A stretch of DNA of 64,000 nt from Pictodentalium vernedei (taxonomy: Eukaryota > Mollusca > Scaphopoda > Dentaliida > Dentaliidae). Made by a program: the position numbers and the translations under genes. The stretch lies in assembly GCA_031216915.1 (NCBI GenBank), contig CM062289.1, positions 23,517,533-23,581,532 on the forward strand. Direction: 5' to 3'. Under the pieces are notes generated by a model. The model saw only the letters and a program-made list of their open reading frames with translations. It was not told where the DNA came from and made no database searches. Shown here piece by piece: positions 45,665 to 57,047 of this stretch (its first letter is position 1; each line of letters opens with the position of its first letter).

Positions 45665-46404
45665 CAAAATAAAAATATATTTATTTATCGTATGACTCGT
45701 CCGTTTTGTTCACTTTAAAACATTTGATATTTTGTTTTCATATTAATCAGTGATAAATAAAGCCTTCCGTCAATTTCATTGGTCAATTTCAAAACTAGAC
45801 AATTTGATTGGCTGAACAAAATACAACTGGGCCACATTTTCATAATTTGCATACTTAGAGTTGGGAGCTTCCATTGGTCAATTTCAAAACTGAACAATTT
45901 GATTGGCTAAATAAAATACAACTGGGTCATATTTGCATAATTTCAGTAGGGAGAATTTACGTTATCTGTCCTATTTAGGGTGGGTTATATTGTATTAATC
46001 TTTTACCTACAAGAAAAACGCCATTCATTTTTTTTTTATATTTTCACTTTTTGCTTCCAAAACATAGGTTATGACCCCTTATTGGAACGAGCTCGACGAG
46101 CTCGTTCCAATGAGGGGTCAAAACCTATGTTTTGGAAGCAAAAAATGAAAATGTTTAGTTATACGAGGATGTTTTTTTCCAAGTGTCGTCTACAACTCAA
46201 GTTAGGTGATGGGTTAAAAAGTCATACTAAGTGGCTAATTTGTGCGTGTGTGTGTCATATGATAAAAAGAATATGAAATGAGTGTTTTTCTCATATAATA
46301 TTTATGAAACGCGTCCGAATTTTCCGTTTGGGCTCGCCAAAACGGAAATTCTTAGACTCGTTTCATAAATATTATATGAGAAAAACACTCATTCCATATC
46401 CTCT
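45665..46404. repeat. Dispersed composite repeat, copy 2
   Basis: Same order and orientation as 31690-32452, including the nested MITE at the same site and the terminal CATATGATAAA...TTTTTCTCATATAAT hairpin (46252-46402). Confidence 0.85.
45995..46217 (+). mobile_element. piggyBac-like MITE, family A variant (A2)
   Basis: TTAA both sides, GCTTCCAAAACATAGG arms. Left terminus decayed (TCTTTTACCTAC). Confidence 0.85.
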
Positions 46405-46406
46405 AT

Positions 46407-46460
<54 letters not shown>
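46405..46460. repeat. (TTTA)n microsatellite
   Basis: Perfect TTTA repeats between the composite repeat and the next module. Possibly a SINE tail. Confidence 0.9.
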
Positions 46461-46461
<1 letters not shown>

Positions 46462-46590
46462 GACCCATGTACCCATTTTAGAGGACTTACATCCCAGGTA
46501 TTGGTGACTGGGTTCTATTTTACAAGTAAGAAAGGACTTATTTTTTACCACAGTAAAAAAGCACTGCTTCACTTCCCGGGGTTCCCAGCT
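46461..46590. repeat. Short dispersed module, copy 1
   Basis: TTTTAGAGGACTTACATCCC, CCATTTTAC-like and AAAAGCACTGCTTCA...CTTCC(C/T)GGGGTTC words are shared with 51543-51670. Next to (TTTA)n here, so perhaps the 3' part of another SINE. Confidence 0.55.
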
Positions 46591-47089
46591 GCCGCGTGCT
46601 CTCTTTTTATAATCGATGCAAACAAAAAATATTAAATGGTTTGTGTCTGATATTTTACCCAAGTTAATAAAACTGATAAATTTGTCTCCTGGGTGTAACA
46701 AGGCTTTTGCAATGCTTTAGCATTGCAAATCCTTCTTGCACCCAAGGGTCGAATTACACAACCACCCATGCTATTATGTAGATTACAAGACATAAAACAT
46801 AAAACAAACCAAGAACATGAACTTTTGATGACAAAGAAATAATTACAAAAATAAAAAAAAATAAAATAAAAAATCACCCGCCCACATGCAATTTTACTAA
46901 AAAATGGCATGAGAAACAGATGGTCTACTCTGTAGGGCCTTATTGTAAATTTTTTTTTTTTCAAATCATGTTGGTTTTTTTTCAGGGGGTGAGTGGGGGG
47001 GGGGGGGGGGGTGCATAATCATTTTATTAAAATGAGCAAGTGAAATAAATCTTCCACTTTTAATCCACTATAGACACCGTGCCTTGAGC
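46591..47089. other. No exon; poly-G run
   Basis: G-run near 46996-47011; A/T homopolymers. Nothing coding. Confidence 0.4.
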
Positions 47090-47405
47090 ATACAAAGAAG
47101 ATACGAACCGCGGAATGTCTCTCAACCAGAACATACAAGCAAGATACGAACCGCCGAATGTCTCTCTCAACCAGAACATACAACCAAGATACGAACCGCC
47201 GAATGTCTCCCTCATCCAGAACATACAACCAAGATACGAACCGCCGAATGTCTCTCTCAACCAGAACATACAACCAAGATACGAACCGCCAAATGTCTCT
47301 CTCAACCAGAACATACAACCAAGATACGAACCGCGGAATGTCTCTCTCAACCAGAACATACAAGCAAGATACGAACTGCCGAATGTCTCTCTCAACCAGA
47401 ACATT
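47090..47405. repeat. 45-bp minisatellite, ~7 units
   Basis: AACCAGAACATACAACCAAG then ATACGAACCGCCGAATGTCT, repeated. All frames on both strands stay open for about 100-114 codons because the unit is a multiple of three; no gene inferred. Confidence 0.9.
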
Positions 47406-47599
47406 CCCTATGTCCTCACAATACTTAGCTGAACGAACTGTTTCTAATTCTATGACACATTAATATAAAAAAAGTGACTGGGCAACTTTATAGAAGGATT
47501 ACCCGAATTAAAAAAAAAGAACGGCCTAATCCGTAATTGAAAGTACCGGTGAACCCAACAGTTGATGATCTACAGTATAGCATGTAAGAGATAATCATT

Positions 47600-47990
47600 A
47601 CCCGGACCCTTCCCTCCTACTAGCCCTAATCAGGACTCTCCCCGCTTGTCCTAACCAGGACCATTTCCTCCCACTTGTCCCAACCCTGACCTTTCTTTCC
47701 AATTGGTTCCAACCCGAACCCTTTCCTCCAATTAGTCCTAATCGGGACCCCATTTTCTCACTAGTCATAACCAGAACCCTTTTCACTTACTAGTTCTAAC
47801 AGGACCATTTCCTGTCACTGGTCCTAATCAGGACCCTTTCTTCTCACTAGTCCTAATTGGGACCCTATTATCTCATTATTTCTGCTCAGGTCTCCTTTTC
47901 TGTCACCAGTTCTAACAGGATCATTTTCTCTCACTAGTCCCAAATTCTTCTCTCTCACTAGACCTAAGCAGGACCTTATAGTTGTTTCCC
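47600..47990. repeat. Degenerate ~35-bp repeat (CTAGTCCTAA.CAGGACC)
   Basis: ACTAGTCCTAATCAGGACCC-like words recur about ten times with strong drift. Similar words occur next to the hAT-like ends near 39318 and 44970. Confidence 0.7.
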
Positions 47991-48235
47991 CAACCCCTCA
48001 GTTCCCTCCAGGTAAGCGAGAGGTGGGGGTAACGTTCGAATGGTTCTAATTATGACAAGTGAGAAGAGAAGATAATTTCTTGCTCGATTAAAAAAATGTA
48101 CGGTGATCGAAAATACGTTTTAGAGTCATTTAAGGATCTTTATAAAGGGCACACGTTTCATGTCGCTTCCTTTTGGCCGCACAGCTGCACTTTCTCGTAA
48201 CCTTCTCGCTCGTTACTCTATAATCGCTTTTGTTT

Positions 48236-48806
48236 CGCCGGGCAGCAGTAGGACGGAGTCTCGTCGGGCAAGAAACAGTAGGACGGAGTCTCGTCCGGGC
48301 AGCAGTAGGACGGAGTCTCGTCGGGAAGCAGTAGGACGGAGTCTCGTCGGGCAACAGTAGGACGGGGTCTCGTCAGGTAACAGTGGGACGGATTCTCGTC
48401 GGGAAGCAGAGCAGTAGGAAGGAGTCTCGTCGGGCAACAGTAGGACGGAGTCTCGTCGGGCAGCGGTAGGACGAAGTCTCGTCGGGCAACAGTAGGACAC
48501 GGAGTCTCGTCGGGCAGCAGTAGGACGGAGTCTCATTGGGCAGCAGTAGGACGGAGTCTCGTCGAGCAGCAGTAGGACGGAGTCTCGTCGGGCATCAGTA
48601 GGACGAAGTCTCGTCGGGCAGCACTCGTCGGGCAGCAGTAGGACTGAGTCTCGTCGGGCAGCAGTAGGACGGAGTCTCGTCGGGCAGCAGTAGGACGGAG
48701 TCTCGTCGGGCAGCAGTAGGACGGAGTCTTGTCGGGCAGCAGTAGGACGGAGTCTCATTGGGCAACAGTAGGACGGAGTCTCGTCGGGCAGCAGTAGGAC
48801 GGAGGA
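48236..48806. repeat. 26-bp minisatellite, ~22 units
   Basis: The unit is GGCAGCAGTAGGACGGAGTC plus TCGTCG. The minus strand is open for 181 codons for the same phase reason as the other arrays. Confidence 0.93.
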
Positions 48807-49432
48807 CTAATGTTTGATAATTGATATGTTCAAAGACATCCACATCGAAGCACAATCCTGTCATATGCGGTTGTGTTTGGTGATATGAGAATCGGACCAG
48901 TCTAAGAAACTAGCCTCGGCAACCGGCAATGCCTTGATGAAAGAACTGGCAGCCTGCTATAGGTTTTACCCGACATCACCAATTGTCGAGACTAAAAACG
49001 CTGAGAGTAGACTCCTTGTCCGAACAGCTCTCTGATAAGTGTTCACTCGAACAGTTGGGCAACTTCACCTCGTGGTCGGGCAAAATTGGGTTGCAATCCG
49101 CCCCGCCCCGCCACTCGCACTCAATATCCCAAGATACTAGCCTGGATTAATGAATGACCTAATTATTTATAACAATTATTAATGTCGCAATTAGGGACCT
49201 CAGTTATTGTTTGTAACTAACAATGTAACACACCCACCCCACCATAAACACAGGCATCAGGTGATGGTAAACGAAAGACCTAATGCTCCATGGTGAGCCA
49301 GCACGCCACTGTTAAAATCTTTTGGTTTGTTTAGGGTCAGTCAAAGAAACGAGACGGAATAGTTGTAAATAATAATGATATTTATTCAGGCATTCTTTTA
49401 TCTTCAAAATTAACCCTAAACCAAAGATGGTG
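48807..49432. other. No exon seen
   Basis: Nothing recognised. Confidence 0.4.
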
Positions 49433-49888
49433 CACGCTAAAAACTAAAGTGTTAAAAACTACACTTGAAGTGCTGTATTTAACACTTACTAAGTGCTGAA
49501 ATAGCAATTTGTTCAAGTATAGATATCCCAGAACTTGACAGGTGTTACAATAATACCACTTGACAAGTGTAATGTCGCGACAACAAAAAAGAAACAACGC
49601 AGATGACGCGGATCAGGCTCGAACTCTCGAGTCTGATCCGCGTCATCTGCGTTATGTCCTTTTAATTATGTACCCACCAAGCGCAAATCAAATTTTGGAC
49701 GATTCTGGAAGAACCACCAATGCTAGATACACATGGGAAGTGCCATCCATTCAAGTTTCAGATGTCTGACGATTGTAATGTCTAAGTGCTTAAAGCATTG
49801 CACTTTGAGTGTTAAAATCAAATCCTAAGAGTTAGAATGGGTTTAACACCTTGAAAGTGTCAGTTTTAACACTTTAGTTTTTAGTGTG
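49433..49888 (-). mobile_element. TA-target palindromic MITE, family D, copy 3 (reversed)
   Basis: CACGCTAAAAACTAAAGTG at the left, TTTTTAGTGTG then TA at the right. Central hairpin at about 49597-49655. Confidence 0.9.
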
Positions 49889-49911
49889 TATCCTCCATCA
49901 ATGGGTTCGAT

Positions 49912-50045
49912 TTTTTTATTGGGATTTAGCGACATTTTCAACAGTTTGGGTCACCTTGTTTCGGACAGTCTTACAGGTGGGTGAAGCCGGAGTACCCGAT
50001 GAGAATCACCAAGCAGCGGCGAGCAACTGTAAGACTCACCAACGT
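49912..50045 (-). mobile_element. Truncated SINE, tail type 2
   Basis: ATTGGGATTTAGCGACATTT to GCGAGCAACTGTAAGACTC. Only the 3' part is present and the head is missing. Confidence 0.75.
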
Positions 50046-50260
50046 ACTTATTATCGCAATCCCATCGATTGGAAGAGTAAAGTTTCATTAGATGAGGGTA
50101 GATCAATTCATATTTTCAACATGCAGCCTTGGAGCCAGGGGCGGCGGGGCATAGGGGGCTCGTGACCCCCACTTTTTTCACCAATTATAGGAACCCGAAC
50201 GGCATTTTCCGACATAACATACACAACCCCTATGGTCACTACACATCACCTATACATACA

Positions 50261-50501
50261 GTACGTGGAGAGTGTATTATCACTAAATCACCCGCCGAGT
50301 GGAGATTCCACCCAAGAAATAATTGCAAATTTGTTGCAAAGCATAACCAGCACAAGCAAAGTTTCAGCCAATGGACCTCCGGGTTAAACCCGGAGGTCCA
50401 TTGGCTGAAACATTGCTTGTGTTTTTTTGTCAATATGTGCACAACTTGAAAGTTATAGCTTGAGTGACAACTCCACTCTGCGGGTGATTTAGTTACAATG
50501 C
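50261..50501 (-). mobile_element. TA-target palindromic MITE, family E, copy 3
   Basis: CAGTACGTGGAGAGTGTATT at the left after TA; central TGGACCTCCGGGTTAAACCC. The right terminus stops at AATGCACT, missing the outer few bases. Inner arm order is reversed relative to the Gbx copies. Confidence 0.88.
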
Positions 50502-51057
50502 ACTATGACCACACTGATTTTCAAGATTTTATTGACTAAAAATAGAAAGCTCCAAATGGAACGTAATATTTCAAAGGGCGGTTTCAAAGTTATGATTATC
50601 CCTTTGAACCCGAGAGGCCGCTTTTCCGGCCCATGAACATGATACTTTATAAATTCATTAAGTATGATAGCTGATAAATGAATGTGTGGGGAATACCAAT
50701 CAACATTTTCAACGTGCAGCCCTGAGGCCTGAAGGGAAAAGCAGGTTCTCGTGTTCCAAAGGTTTAGGCGGTTAAATAACAGCATAGAATTGTTCGTCTT
50801 TAGCGAGATGTTTTTCATTTAACTCGAGGGTGTTTCAAATGTGTGTATCAACTTACAAATTAAAACACAGTTATTGTTAATATATTCTCTGCGTTTTTAT
50901 TACCAATCGCTGCCCCACGAATTCGATATGCGTCCATTAAAATATTACGTCAGTCGTGTAAACCTGAAATAATTGGCTCATTACCCTCGGCAATCATGCA
51001 AGTGTGTCCAATTCATCGAAGTATCAAAAGTCATCACAAATTAAAGAGAAGCCAACG
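50502..51057. other. No exon seen; dispersed ~100-bp word
   Basis: CCTTTGAACCCGAGAGGCCGC...TTTTCCGG near 50600 resembles 52215-52310, a low-copy dispersed repeat. Confidence 0.4.
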
Positions 51058-51059
51058 AT

Positions 51060-51110
<51 letters not shown>

Positions 51111-51173
51111 TGTTTAGCCCTTTACCCAACGTAACGTCGAAAACCGCTATTCTCAAAAAGAGAAGCCAACGAT

Positions 51174-51210
<37 letters not shown>

Positions 51211-51221
51211 TTTATTTATGT
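51058..51221. repeat. Duplicated SINE tail / MITE head module
   Basis: AGAGAAGCCAACGATTTATT, a long (TTTA)n, then TTTAGCCCTTTACCCAACGT...CTATTCTCAAAAA appear, and the whole roughly 115-bp module repeats at once, leading into the MITE at 51222. Confidence 0.85.
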
Positions 51222-51464
51222 TTAGCCCTTTACCCAACGTAACGTCCAAAACCGCTATTCTCAAAAATAGCCAATTAATTTTCATTATCATTTCATTTTT
51301 TGTCTCAAAAACATAGGTAACGAGCCCTCATTGGAACGAGCTCGTCGAGCTCGTTCCAATGAGGGGTCATAACCTATGTTTTTGATACAAACAATAAAAC
51401 AAATTAGTTATTCAAGAATTTTTTTGCAAGTGTCGTTTGCTTTTCATGTTAGGTAAAGGGTTAA
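51222..51464 (+). mobile_element. piggyBac-like MITE, family A, inserted in a SINE 3' end
   Basis: Left flank TATGTTTAG, right flank GGTTAAGGTCATACATTTCTGCAC. Together they rebuild the type 1 SINE phrase GTTTAAGGTCA at a TTAA target. CATTGG/CCAATG arms match. Confidence 0.88.
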
Positions 51465-51542
51465 GGTCATACATTTCTGCACAATTGCTAACCATGAACT
51501 CAACATAGAGATAAAGTTAATTTTAGTCAATCTTTCATTCCC

Positions 51543-51670
51543 ATGTTGTACACTTTAGAGGACTTCCACCCCAAGCATTGTTGTCAGGGTCCCATTTTAC
51601 CAGAAAAACGGAGCTTATGTACCACCGTAAAAAAGAGCTGCTTCATTTCCTGGGGTTCACACGGAGGCTT
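51543..51670. repeat. Short dispersed module, copy 2
   Basis: Shares TTTAGAGGACTTCCACCCCA and AAAAAAGAGCTGCTTCATTTCC with 46461-46590. Confidence 0.55.
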
Positions 51671-52808
51671 AGAATATATAAAAATAAATAATAACGGTGG
51701 CACAGTGAGCCCCAACCAGTGTAACCTGGATTCGAGCCTTGGGTGTGGCCGATTAGTGCGTGAGTAAAAAAGTCTGACAACTGCTTGCCGTTTTTTGTTT
51801 TTTGGGTTGTTTTTTTTTTATGGTTCTTCTAAGCACATTGCCGTAGGTACGGCCAGGCAGTTTTGACTGTACAAATATCCGGAGCACCCTTCTTTTATTC
51901 TTGGTGGGATAGAATGTCATTTTATTGTTCAAATCTAATGAGCAGTAAATTGACACGTAATGAGAATGATGGTATAAACTAGAGCTAAAAAACACAGGGA
52001 AGTCTTATGTGAACGATGCCATGTCCACTGATGACCCATTACACACTATCCCCCAACACGTCGCTACGAGGTACGGTCGAGGGACTGTGACAGGATGGTC
52101 ACTGCCTCAGTTCATCCATCGTACCAATGACAGACACACTGCTTCGCACCTGAAACAATACTGCCTGTTCGATCCATCAAATCCAAATTACAGTCGGTGA
52201 GGACGCAAGAAAGCAAGCCTTTGAACCCGAAAGGTCGCCGCTTTTCCTGGACAAAAACATGAAACTTCATAATTTCTTTAAGTAGGATGCCTGAAAAGTG
52301 ATTGTGTGTGAATGTCTCCGTGACAATCGTTGTATGTTTATCGATAAACGGCCTGCCTATACTCAACTGCGGTTGAATAAAAAAATAATTCCACAGTTTC
52401 GTTATGACAGGTGTCTGTATTGGTAGCCTATTATCCATTGTGAGAAAAGATTAGGGATATAAGGTACTGGTAGCCTATCCATTGGGAGAAAAAATAGGGA
52501 TATAAGGTATAACATTACCCCAGAAGCCAGGAGGGTAGCCGGGTTGGTGGGGGAGGGGCTGCCCTCGTGACCTTGTCTCAGAAATTACTCTTGTCTGCGG
52601 GAAATACTGTTGGTCGCCCGAACGCCAATATACTCGCGGAAAGCAGCTAATTTTGAAACAAAGTTGACCATTTGATGAAATCAACTTTGCCCTTATGAAA
52701 AAATACCCAGTTACGTTTGATGATTTTTCCTTTGTATGACTACGCTTGTTACAAGTATGTGACAATTGAATGGTCATAAACACGAAATACGTTAGTATTA
52801 TTATTATT
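51671..52808. other. No exon; 2-copy ~52-bp repeat
   Basis: GGTAGCCTAT..ATCCATTG.GAGAAAA..TAGGGATATAAGGTA is repeated at about 52424-52510. The 63-codon frame at 52009-52200 has no domain I recognise. Confidence 0.4.
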
Positions 52809-53055
52809 TTAACCCTTTACCTAACGAATCGCCGCATCCGCCCGCGTAATATGCAAACTGAGCAGTTGAAAAAATTTAATTTTTCAAAATATTTCAACAA
52901 AACCATATCATGTGACCCCCATTGGAACGAGCTCATTGAGCTCGTTCCAATGAGGGGTCACATGATATGGTTTTGTTGCAATTTTTTGAAAAATTAAAAA
53001 AAATTATATTTAAAATAATAACTCTTGATATCGCCTGCGTTGGGTAAAGGGTTAA
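52809..53055 (+). mobile_element. piggyBac-like MITE, family B
   Basis: TTAA both sides. CCCTTTACCTAACGAATCGC to GCGTTGGGTAAAGGG. CATTGG/CCAATG arms match. Confidence 0.92.
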
Positions 53056-53290
53056 AGAATCAATTTATTACTTAATATTATTTAAAATAATAATAATAAT
53101 AAACTAACGTTTCGGACCTGTTGCGCTTATATATTATTGTTTCAGAGAAATATATTGAATTAATTTTCAAGTTCGTACCGATTGTCAACGATCCGGTCAC
53201 ACTGTCGGAAGGTTTTAACTCTCGCCACGTCATGCTGGAAACATTTAAGATCCTATAGATTCGGGTTGCATAATACCAAATACAGGAGAC

Positions 53291-53758
53291 CAGTGGCCTA
53301 GCCGGGAGGGGGGGGGGGGGGGAATGAGGGGCACCCCCCCCCCCCCCCCCAAATTTCAGCCATGCCCCCCTCCCAGGTGACGTGCCTAATTATTGATGCC
53401 TTTCACAACTTATAAATTATGGCCACAAACGGACTGAGAGTCCAGGAAATTGCGGAGTATTTTTTGTCGTAAATTTCAAATGCTTTCCCGGGGGAGGCCC
53501 TCTTCCAGTGAGAGAGAGCGCCCCCCCCCCCCCCCCTTTTTGTGCTCACCCTCATCTCGTCGCTACGTGGCTTGGATGATGCTGCGCATCTTATTCTGTA
53601 TGCCCCCCCCCCCCCCCCCACGTCCAGTAGTTCAGCGGCCCGAATGTAGCGGCTGCTACCCCCTACGTAAGTGGGTATCCGCAACTTTCGTATCGCTGAA
53701 CTAGCCCCCTGGATCTTACTCTTGCTCCCCTTACTTTGATATCCAGGCTACGCGCCTG
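53291..53758. mobile_element. hAT-like non-autonomous element with homopolymer runs
   Basis: Starts CAGTGGCCTAGCC and ends GGCTACGCGCCTG, imperfect inverted repeats of the common CAGTGGCGTAGCC type. Flanks CAGGAGAC (53283-53290) and CAGGTGAC (53759-53766) are an 8-bp duplication with one mismatch. Contains several C and G runs. Confidence 0.78.
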
Positions 53759-53766
53759 CAGGTGAC

Positions 53767-54165
53767 GCGAGTCCAAAAAGTGCGAGGCCTGGAAATTCTC
53801 TCTCGTACCTGAATCAGGGGACTCAATGTGTACTTTCGAAGCAGAAAATGAAAACTGACAAAATTTGGGTGGTGAGTATTGCATTAAACATCAGACAGAT
53901 GTGATTGATTTTGTCTATGTTTTGTCCAATTCAGGCCCGTCCGAATTGGTTGAATGCTGGCTTTGTTCGCCTATCATTTGCAAGCGTGTAGTTTTGAAAA
54001 TGACATTTAGGTCGATCGATTTTTCGTTCTCCTGGACAAAAAGTAAGAAACTTTATCCGAATTACCCTTGGTATTAATTTTTACTCCTCCAGAAACGGAT
54101 CTCAGTGGCGATTGTTTTGGGGGGTCAGGTGTGGCACACGGATATGGAGATGCAGAATCGTTGAC
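53767..54165. other. No exon seen
   Basis: Nothing recognised. Confidence 0.4.
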
Positions 54166-54259
54166 ATTCTGACACACGATATGTGACAACCAGAGGTTGC
54201 TGCTGTGTGTCTGAACACACAGCGACAACCTCCGGTTGTCACTTACCATGTGTCAGAAT
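54166..54259. repeat. Imperfect hairpin, ~94 bp
   Basis: ATTCTGACACACGATATGTG and its near complement; inner GTGACAACCAGAGGTTG pairs with CAACCTCCGGTTGTCAC around CTGTGTGTCTGAACACACAG. Confidence 0.7.
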
Positions 54260-54682
54260 TAATAATGTGTTTCTTAGCACCGGTAATATCATATCTGGTA
54301 GTCTATAAAAATTCACCAACAGAACAGTTATTATGCCGACAGTTATTAGTATTAATAATTATTCCGCCCACTGCTCGAAAGCATTTTCAAAGCATATCAA
54401 CCCATCTTCATTTTTCTTACATTTTTCGAGTTTTTAATTCTTTTCTATTTTGGAAAAATACATCTTTCTTACTAATTTTTTTCACGCGTGGCAGATGGCC
54501 ACACATGCCACACACCAAAACCGCCCCTATCGCATCTACTTTATTTTGGTGCCAAAAAGTTTATTTTTTCAAGTCACCCTCACTTTTTAATTGTACAGGC
54601 GTGTTCTTGAGACACGAATCGCGCTAATATTGGGATTCATATAAAATTTGATAATGGAAATGAAAAAGGATTCTGGTTGTTT
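54260..54682. other. No exon accepted (140-codon frame)
   Basis: A 140-codon plus-strand frame covers this stretch. It is hydrophobic and Phe-rich with no domain; the base composition explains it. Confidence 0.4.
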
Positions 54683-55006
54683 GTTTTTTATTGGGGTTTA
54701 ACGACACTTTCAATAGCAAGGGTCATAAGGTCTTGTTGGACAGTTTTACTGGTGGAGGAAACCGGAGTGCTTGGAGAAAATCACCTAGCAGTGGCAAGTA
54801 ACTGTCAGACTCTCCAGTTGGGGCAAGTGCACCATCGACTTGCAGTACACATAAGTACACATAGCCCCCCCCCCCCTTGCGCATATATATGGGCAAACGA
54901 GATTAAGTGTCTTGCCCAAGGACGCAGAGTAGAGGGCGAGGTTCAGGATTGAATCCTCGACCTTTCGGTTTAAAGTCCAGTGTTCTGACCAATAAACCAC
55001 AGCCAT
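54683..55006 (-). mobile_element. tRNA-derived SINE, tail type 2
   Basis: TATTGGGGTTTAACGACACTTTC, GGTGGAGGAAACCGGAGTGC, TGTCTTGCCCAAGGACGC and the head GACCTTTCGGTTTAAAGTCC. Its head half also lies in the tandem duplication starting at 54835. Confidence 0.85.
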
Positions 55007-55048
55007 CCTCCAAAAGGATTAACCTGATAACTTCAACACATGTCTTCT

Positions 55049-55301
55049 TTAACCCTCTACCCAACGCTACAGCCAAAACCGGCCAGCGCTATTTTCAAAA
55101 ATCGCCAATTAATTTTCATTATCTTTTCAATTTTGTCTCAAAAACATAGGTTATGACCCCTCGTTGGAACGAGCTCGTCGAGCTCGTTCCAACGAGGGGT
55201 CATAGCCTATGTTTTTGAGACAAAAAATGAAAAAAAAAATTAAATATTCAAGAATTTTTTATGCAAGTGTTGTCTGCTTTTTTTGTTAGGTATAGGCTTA
55301 A
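55049..55301 (+). mobile_element. piggyBac-like MITE, family A
   Basis: TTAA both sides. CCCTCTACCCAACGCTACAG to GTTAGGTATAGGC. CGTTGG/CCAACG arms match. Confidence 0.88.
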
Positions 55302-55404
55302 AATGAGAGTAATTTTTTATCAAGGTACAAACATCGTGTTGTATCAAGAGCTGAAATAAAAATTATTTCCTCTCTTTGACAATTAAAACATTTCTATACC
55401 AAAG

Positions 55405-55775
55405 GATGGGATCGCTGTTGCTCAGTGGTTACAGCATTGGACTTCAAACCGAAAGGTCCATGGTTCGATCCCCGCCAGGGGTAACTGCGTTGTGTCCTTG
55501 GGCGAGGCACTTAATCCCGATTGCCCACGTGGGGGTAGGATGGCGCTGTATACTAAGGCGTACTGCACGTCAATGGTGCACTTGTCTTCAACCAATGCTA
55601 ACCCTGAGTATGTGGAGTTATTACACTGGGGAGTCTGACAGTTGCTCGCCGCTGTTCGGTGGTTCTCGCCGAGTACTCCGGATTTCCCCACCTGTAAAAC
55701 TGTTCGACATGACGTGATACTGGCCGTCGAAAGTGGCGTTAAACCCCAATAAATAAATTAAATAAATAAATAAAT
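55405..55775 (+). mobile_element. tRNA-derived SINE, tail type 2 (full length)
   Basis: The head has a box A-like GTTGCTCAGTGGTTACAG and box B GGTTCGATCCC. The body is GTTGTGTCCTTGGGCGAGGC, then the 3' region TACTCCGGATTTCCCCACC and GGCGTTAAACCCCAATAAAT, with an (AAAT)n tail. Pol III-type internal promoters are implied. Confidence 0.92.
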
Positions 55776-56418
55776 TCCAGAAGTTGAAGTCAGTATACGT
55801 TCTAAATAAATTCAAAGCGCATCTTAAATCCCTTTCCTGAACCTGCGTGTGGAATCCACTGCCGTGAAGGAAGAATAATCTCTATTTTTGAAAAAAAATT
55901 AATGTTAGAAACAAAATAATTTTACAGTGTGATGCGTTTAGTTGCTCCGATTGCTGAAGAGAAAATAATATTCCCAGTTCAAATCTGATCGATAACATGT
56001 GACCAGCATTGAGCAAAAACTTATCCTTAATTCATGAAGCTAAATGGTGTGTGTTCTTTAACCCCCCACCCCCACTCCCGCTAACCCTCTCAAAAATTAT
56101 CCTTAATTCATGATGCTAGGTGTTGTGCATTAATTACATTAATGCGGAAATTTTGCAGCTCAACATTTTGATATTTTGGCATGAGGGTGGTGGTAGGAGT
56201 GGGCAGGGAGGGTGGTAAAGTCTATCTTAACCCTTGCCCAACTTAACGTCCATATTGTTCCAGTGCTATTCACAAAATCATAAATAAATTATTTAATTTT
56301 TACCAACACAGAAATGTTTGTAAGATGTCCTGTTTATTTCACAACAAATTCCGTGGCCTTTCTTTGGAATGAGCTGTATTTGGAAGAAAATATGATGGAA
56401 ATATTTTTTATGTTTTTT
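55776..56418. other. No exon seen; repeated in unit 2
   Basis: Contains AAAATTATCCTTAATTCATGA-type words twice (near 56020 and 56090). Copied at about 57755-58395. Confidence 0.5.
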
Positions 56419-56668
56419 TTAACCCTTTACCCAACGCAGATGATATCAAAATTTATTATTTTAAAAATCATTTTTTGAAATTTTTCAAAAAAGTTCAACA
56501 AAACCATATCATGTGACCCCTCGTTAAGACGAGCTCGTCGAGCTCGTTCCAACGAGGGGTCACATGATATGGTTTTGTTGAAATCTTTAAAAAAACTAAT
56601 ATTTTTTCAACTGCTGAATTTGCATATTACGCGGGCGGATGCCGTCGATTCGTTAGGTAAAGGGTTAA
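56419..56668 (-). mobile_element. piggyBac-like MITE, family B (reversed)
   Basis: TTAA both sides. The left palindrome arm is mutated to CGTTAAGACGAG; its duplicate at 58396 retains CGTTGGAACGAG. Confidence 0.9.
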
Positions 56669-56721
56669 TATTATTCTAGCACGTGGTGGATTCAACGATT
56701 TGTTTCAAAGTGTGAAATTAT

Positions 56722-56785
56722 TTTATTTTATTTTATTTTATTTTATTTTATTTTATTTTATTTTATTTTCATTTATTTTATTTAT
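56722..56785. repeat. (TTTTA)n microsatellite
   Basis: About ten TTTTA units. The matching site in unit 2 (about 58650-58680) is much shorter. Confidence 0.9.
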
Positions 56786-57047
56786 ATGTCACTCTTTCAA
56801 ACCAGTATTTTGCGTTACAGACTTGCAAGTCGACTTGCAGTACACCTAAGTACACATAGCCCGCCCCTCCCCCCTTGCGCATATATATGGGCAAACGAGA
56901 TTAAGTGTCTTGCCCAAGGATGCAGTGTAGATGGCGCGGTTCAGGGTTGAATCCTCGACCTTTCGGTTTAAAGTCCAGTGCTCTGATCAATAAACCCCAG
57001 CCATCCCCCCAAAAGGATTAACCTTATAACTTCAACACATGTCTTCT

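Noticed and set aside
47060..47463. Five frames of about 100-114 codons on both strands
   Set aside because: 45-bp tandem repeat, a multiple of three, keeps all frames open.
48213..48758. 181-codon minus-strand frame (RLRPTAARRDSVLLLPDETP repeats)
   Set aside because: 26-bp minisatellite read in three rotating phases; Arg-rich content reflects the GC-rich unit.
50137..50260. hAT-like end CAGGGGCGGCGGGGC near 50137
   Set aside because: No matching right terminus or target duplication could be placed before the family E MITE.
54205..54627. 140-codon plus-strand frame
   Set aside because: Low-complexity hydrophobic composition with no domain; overlaps a hairpin at its start.
55405..55500. Possible functional tRNA gene
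   Set aside because: Box A and B are present but no full cloverleaf is evident, and the sequence continues into a SINE body and (AAAT)n tail.
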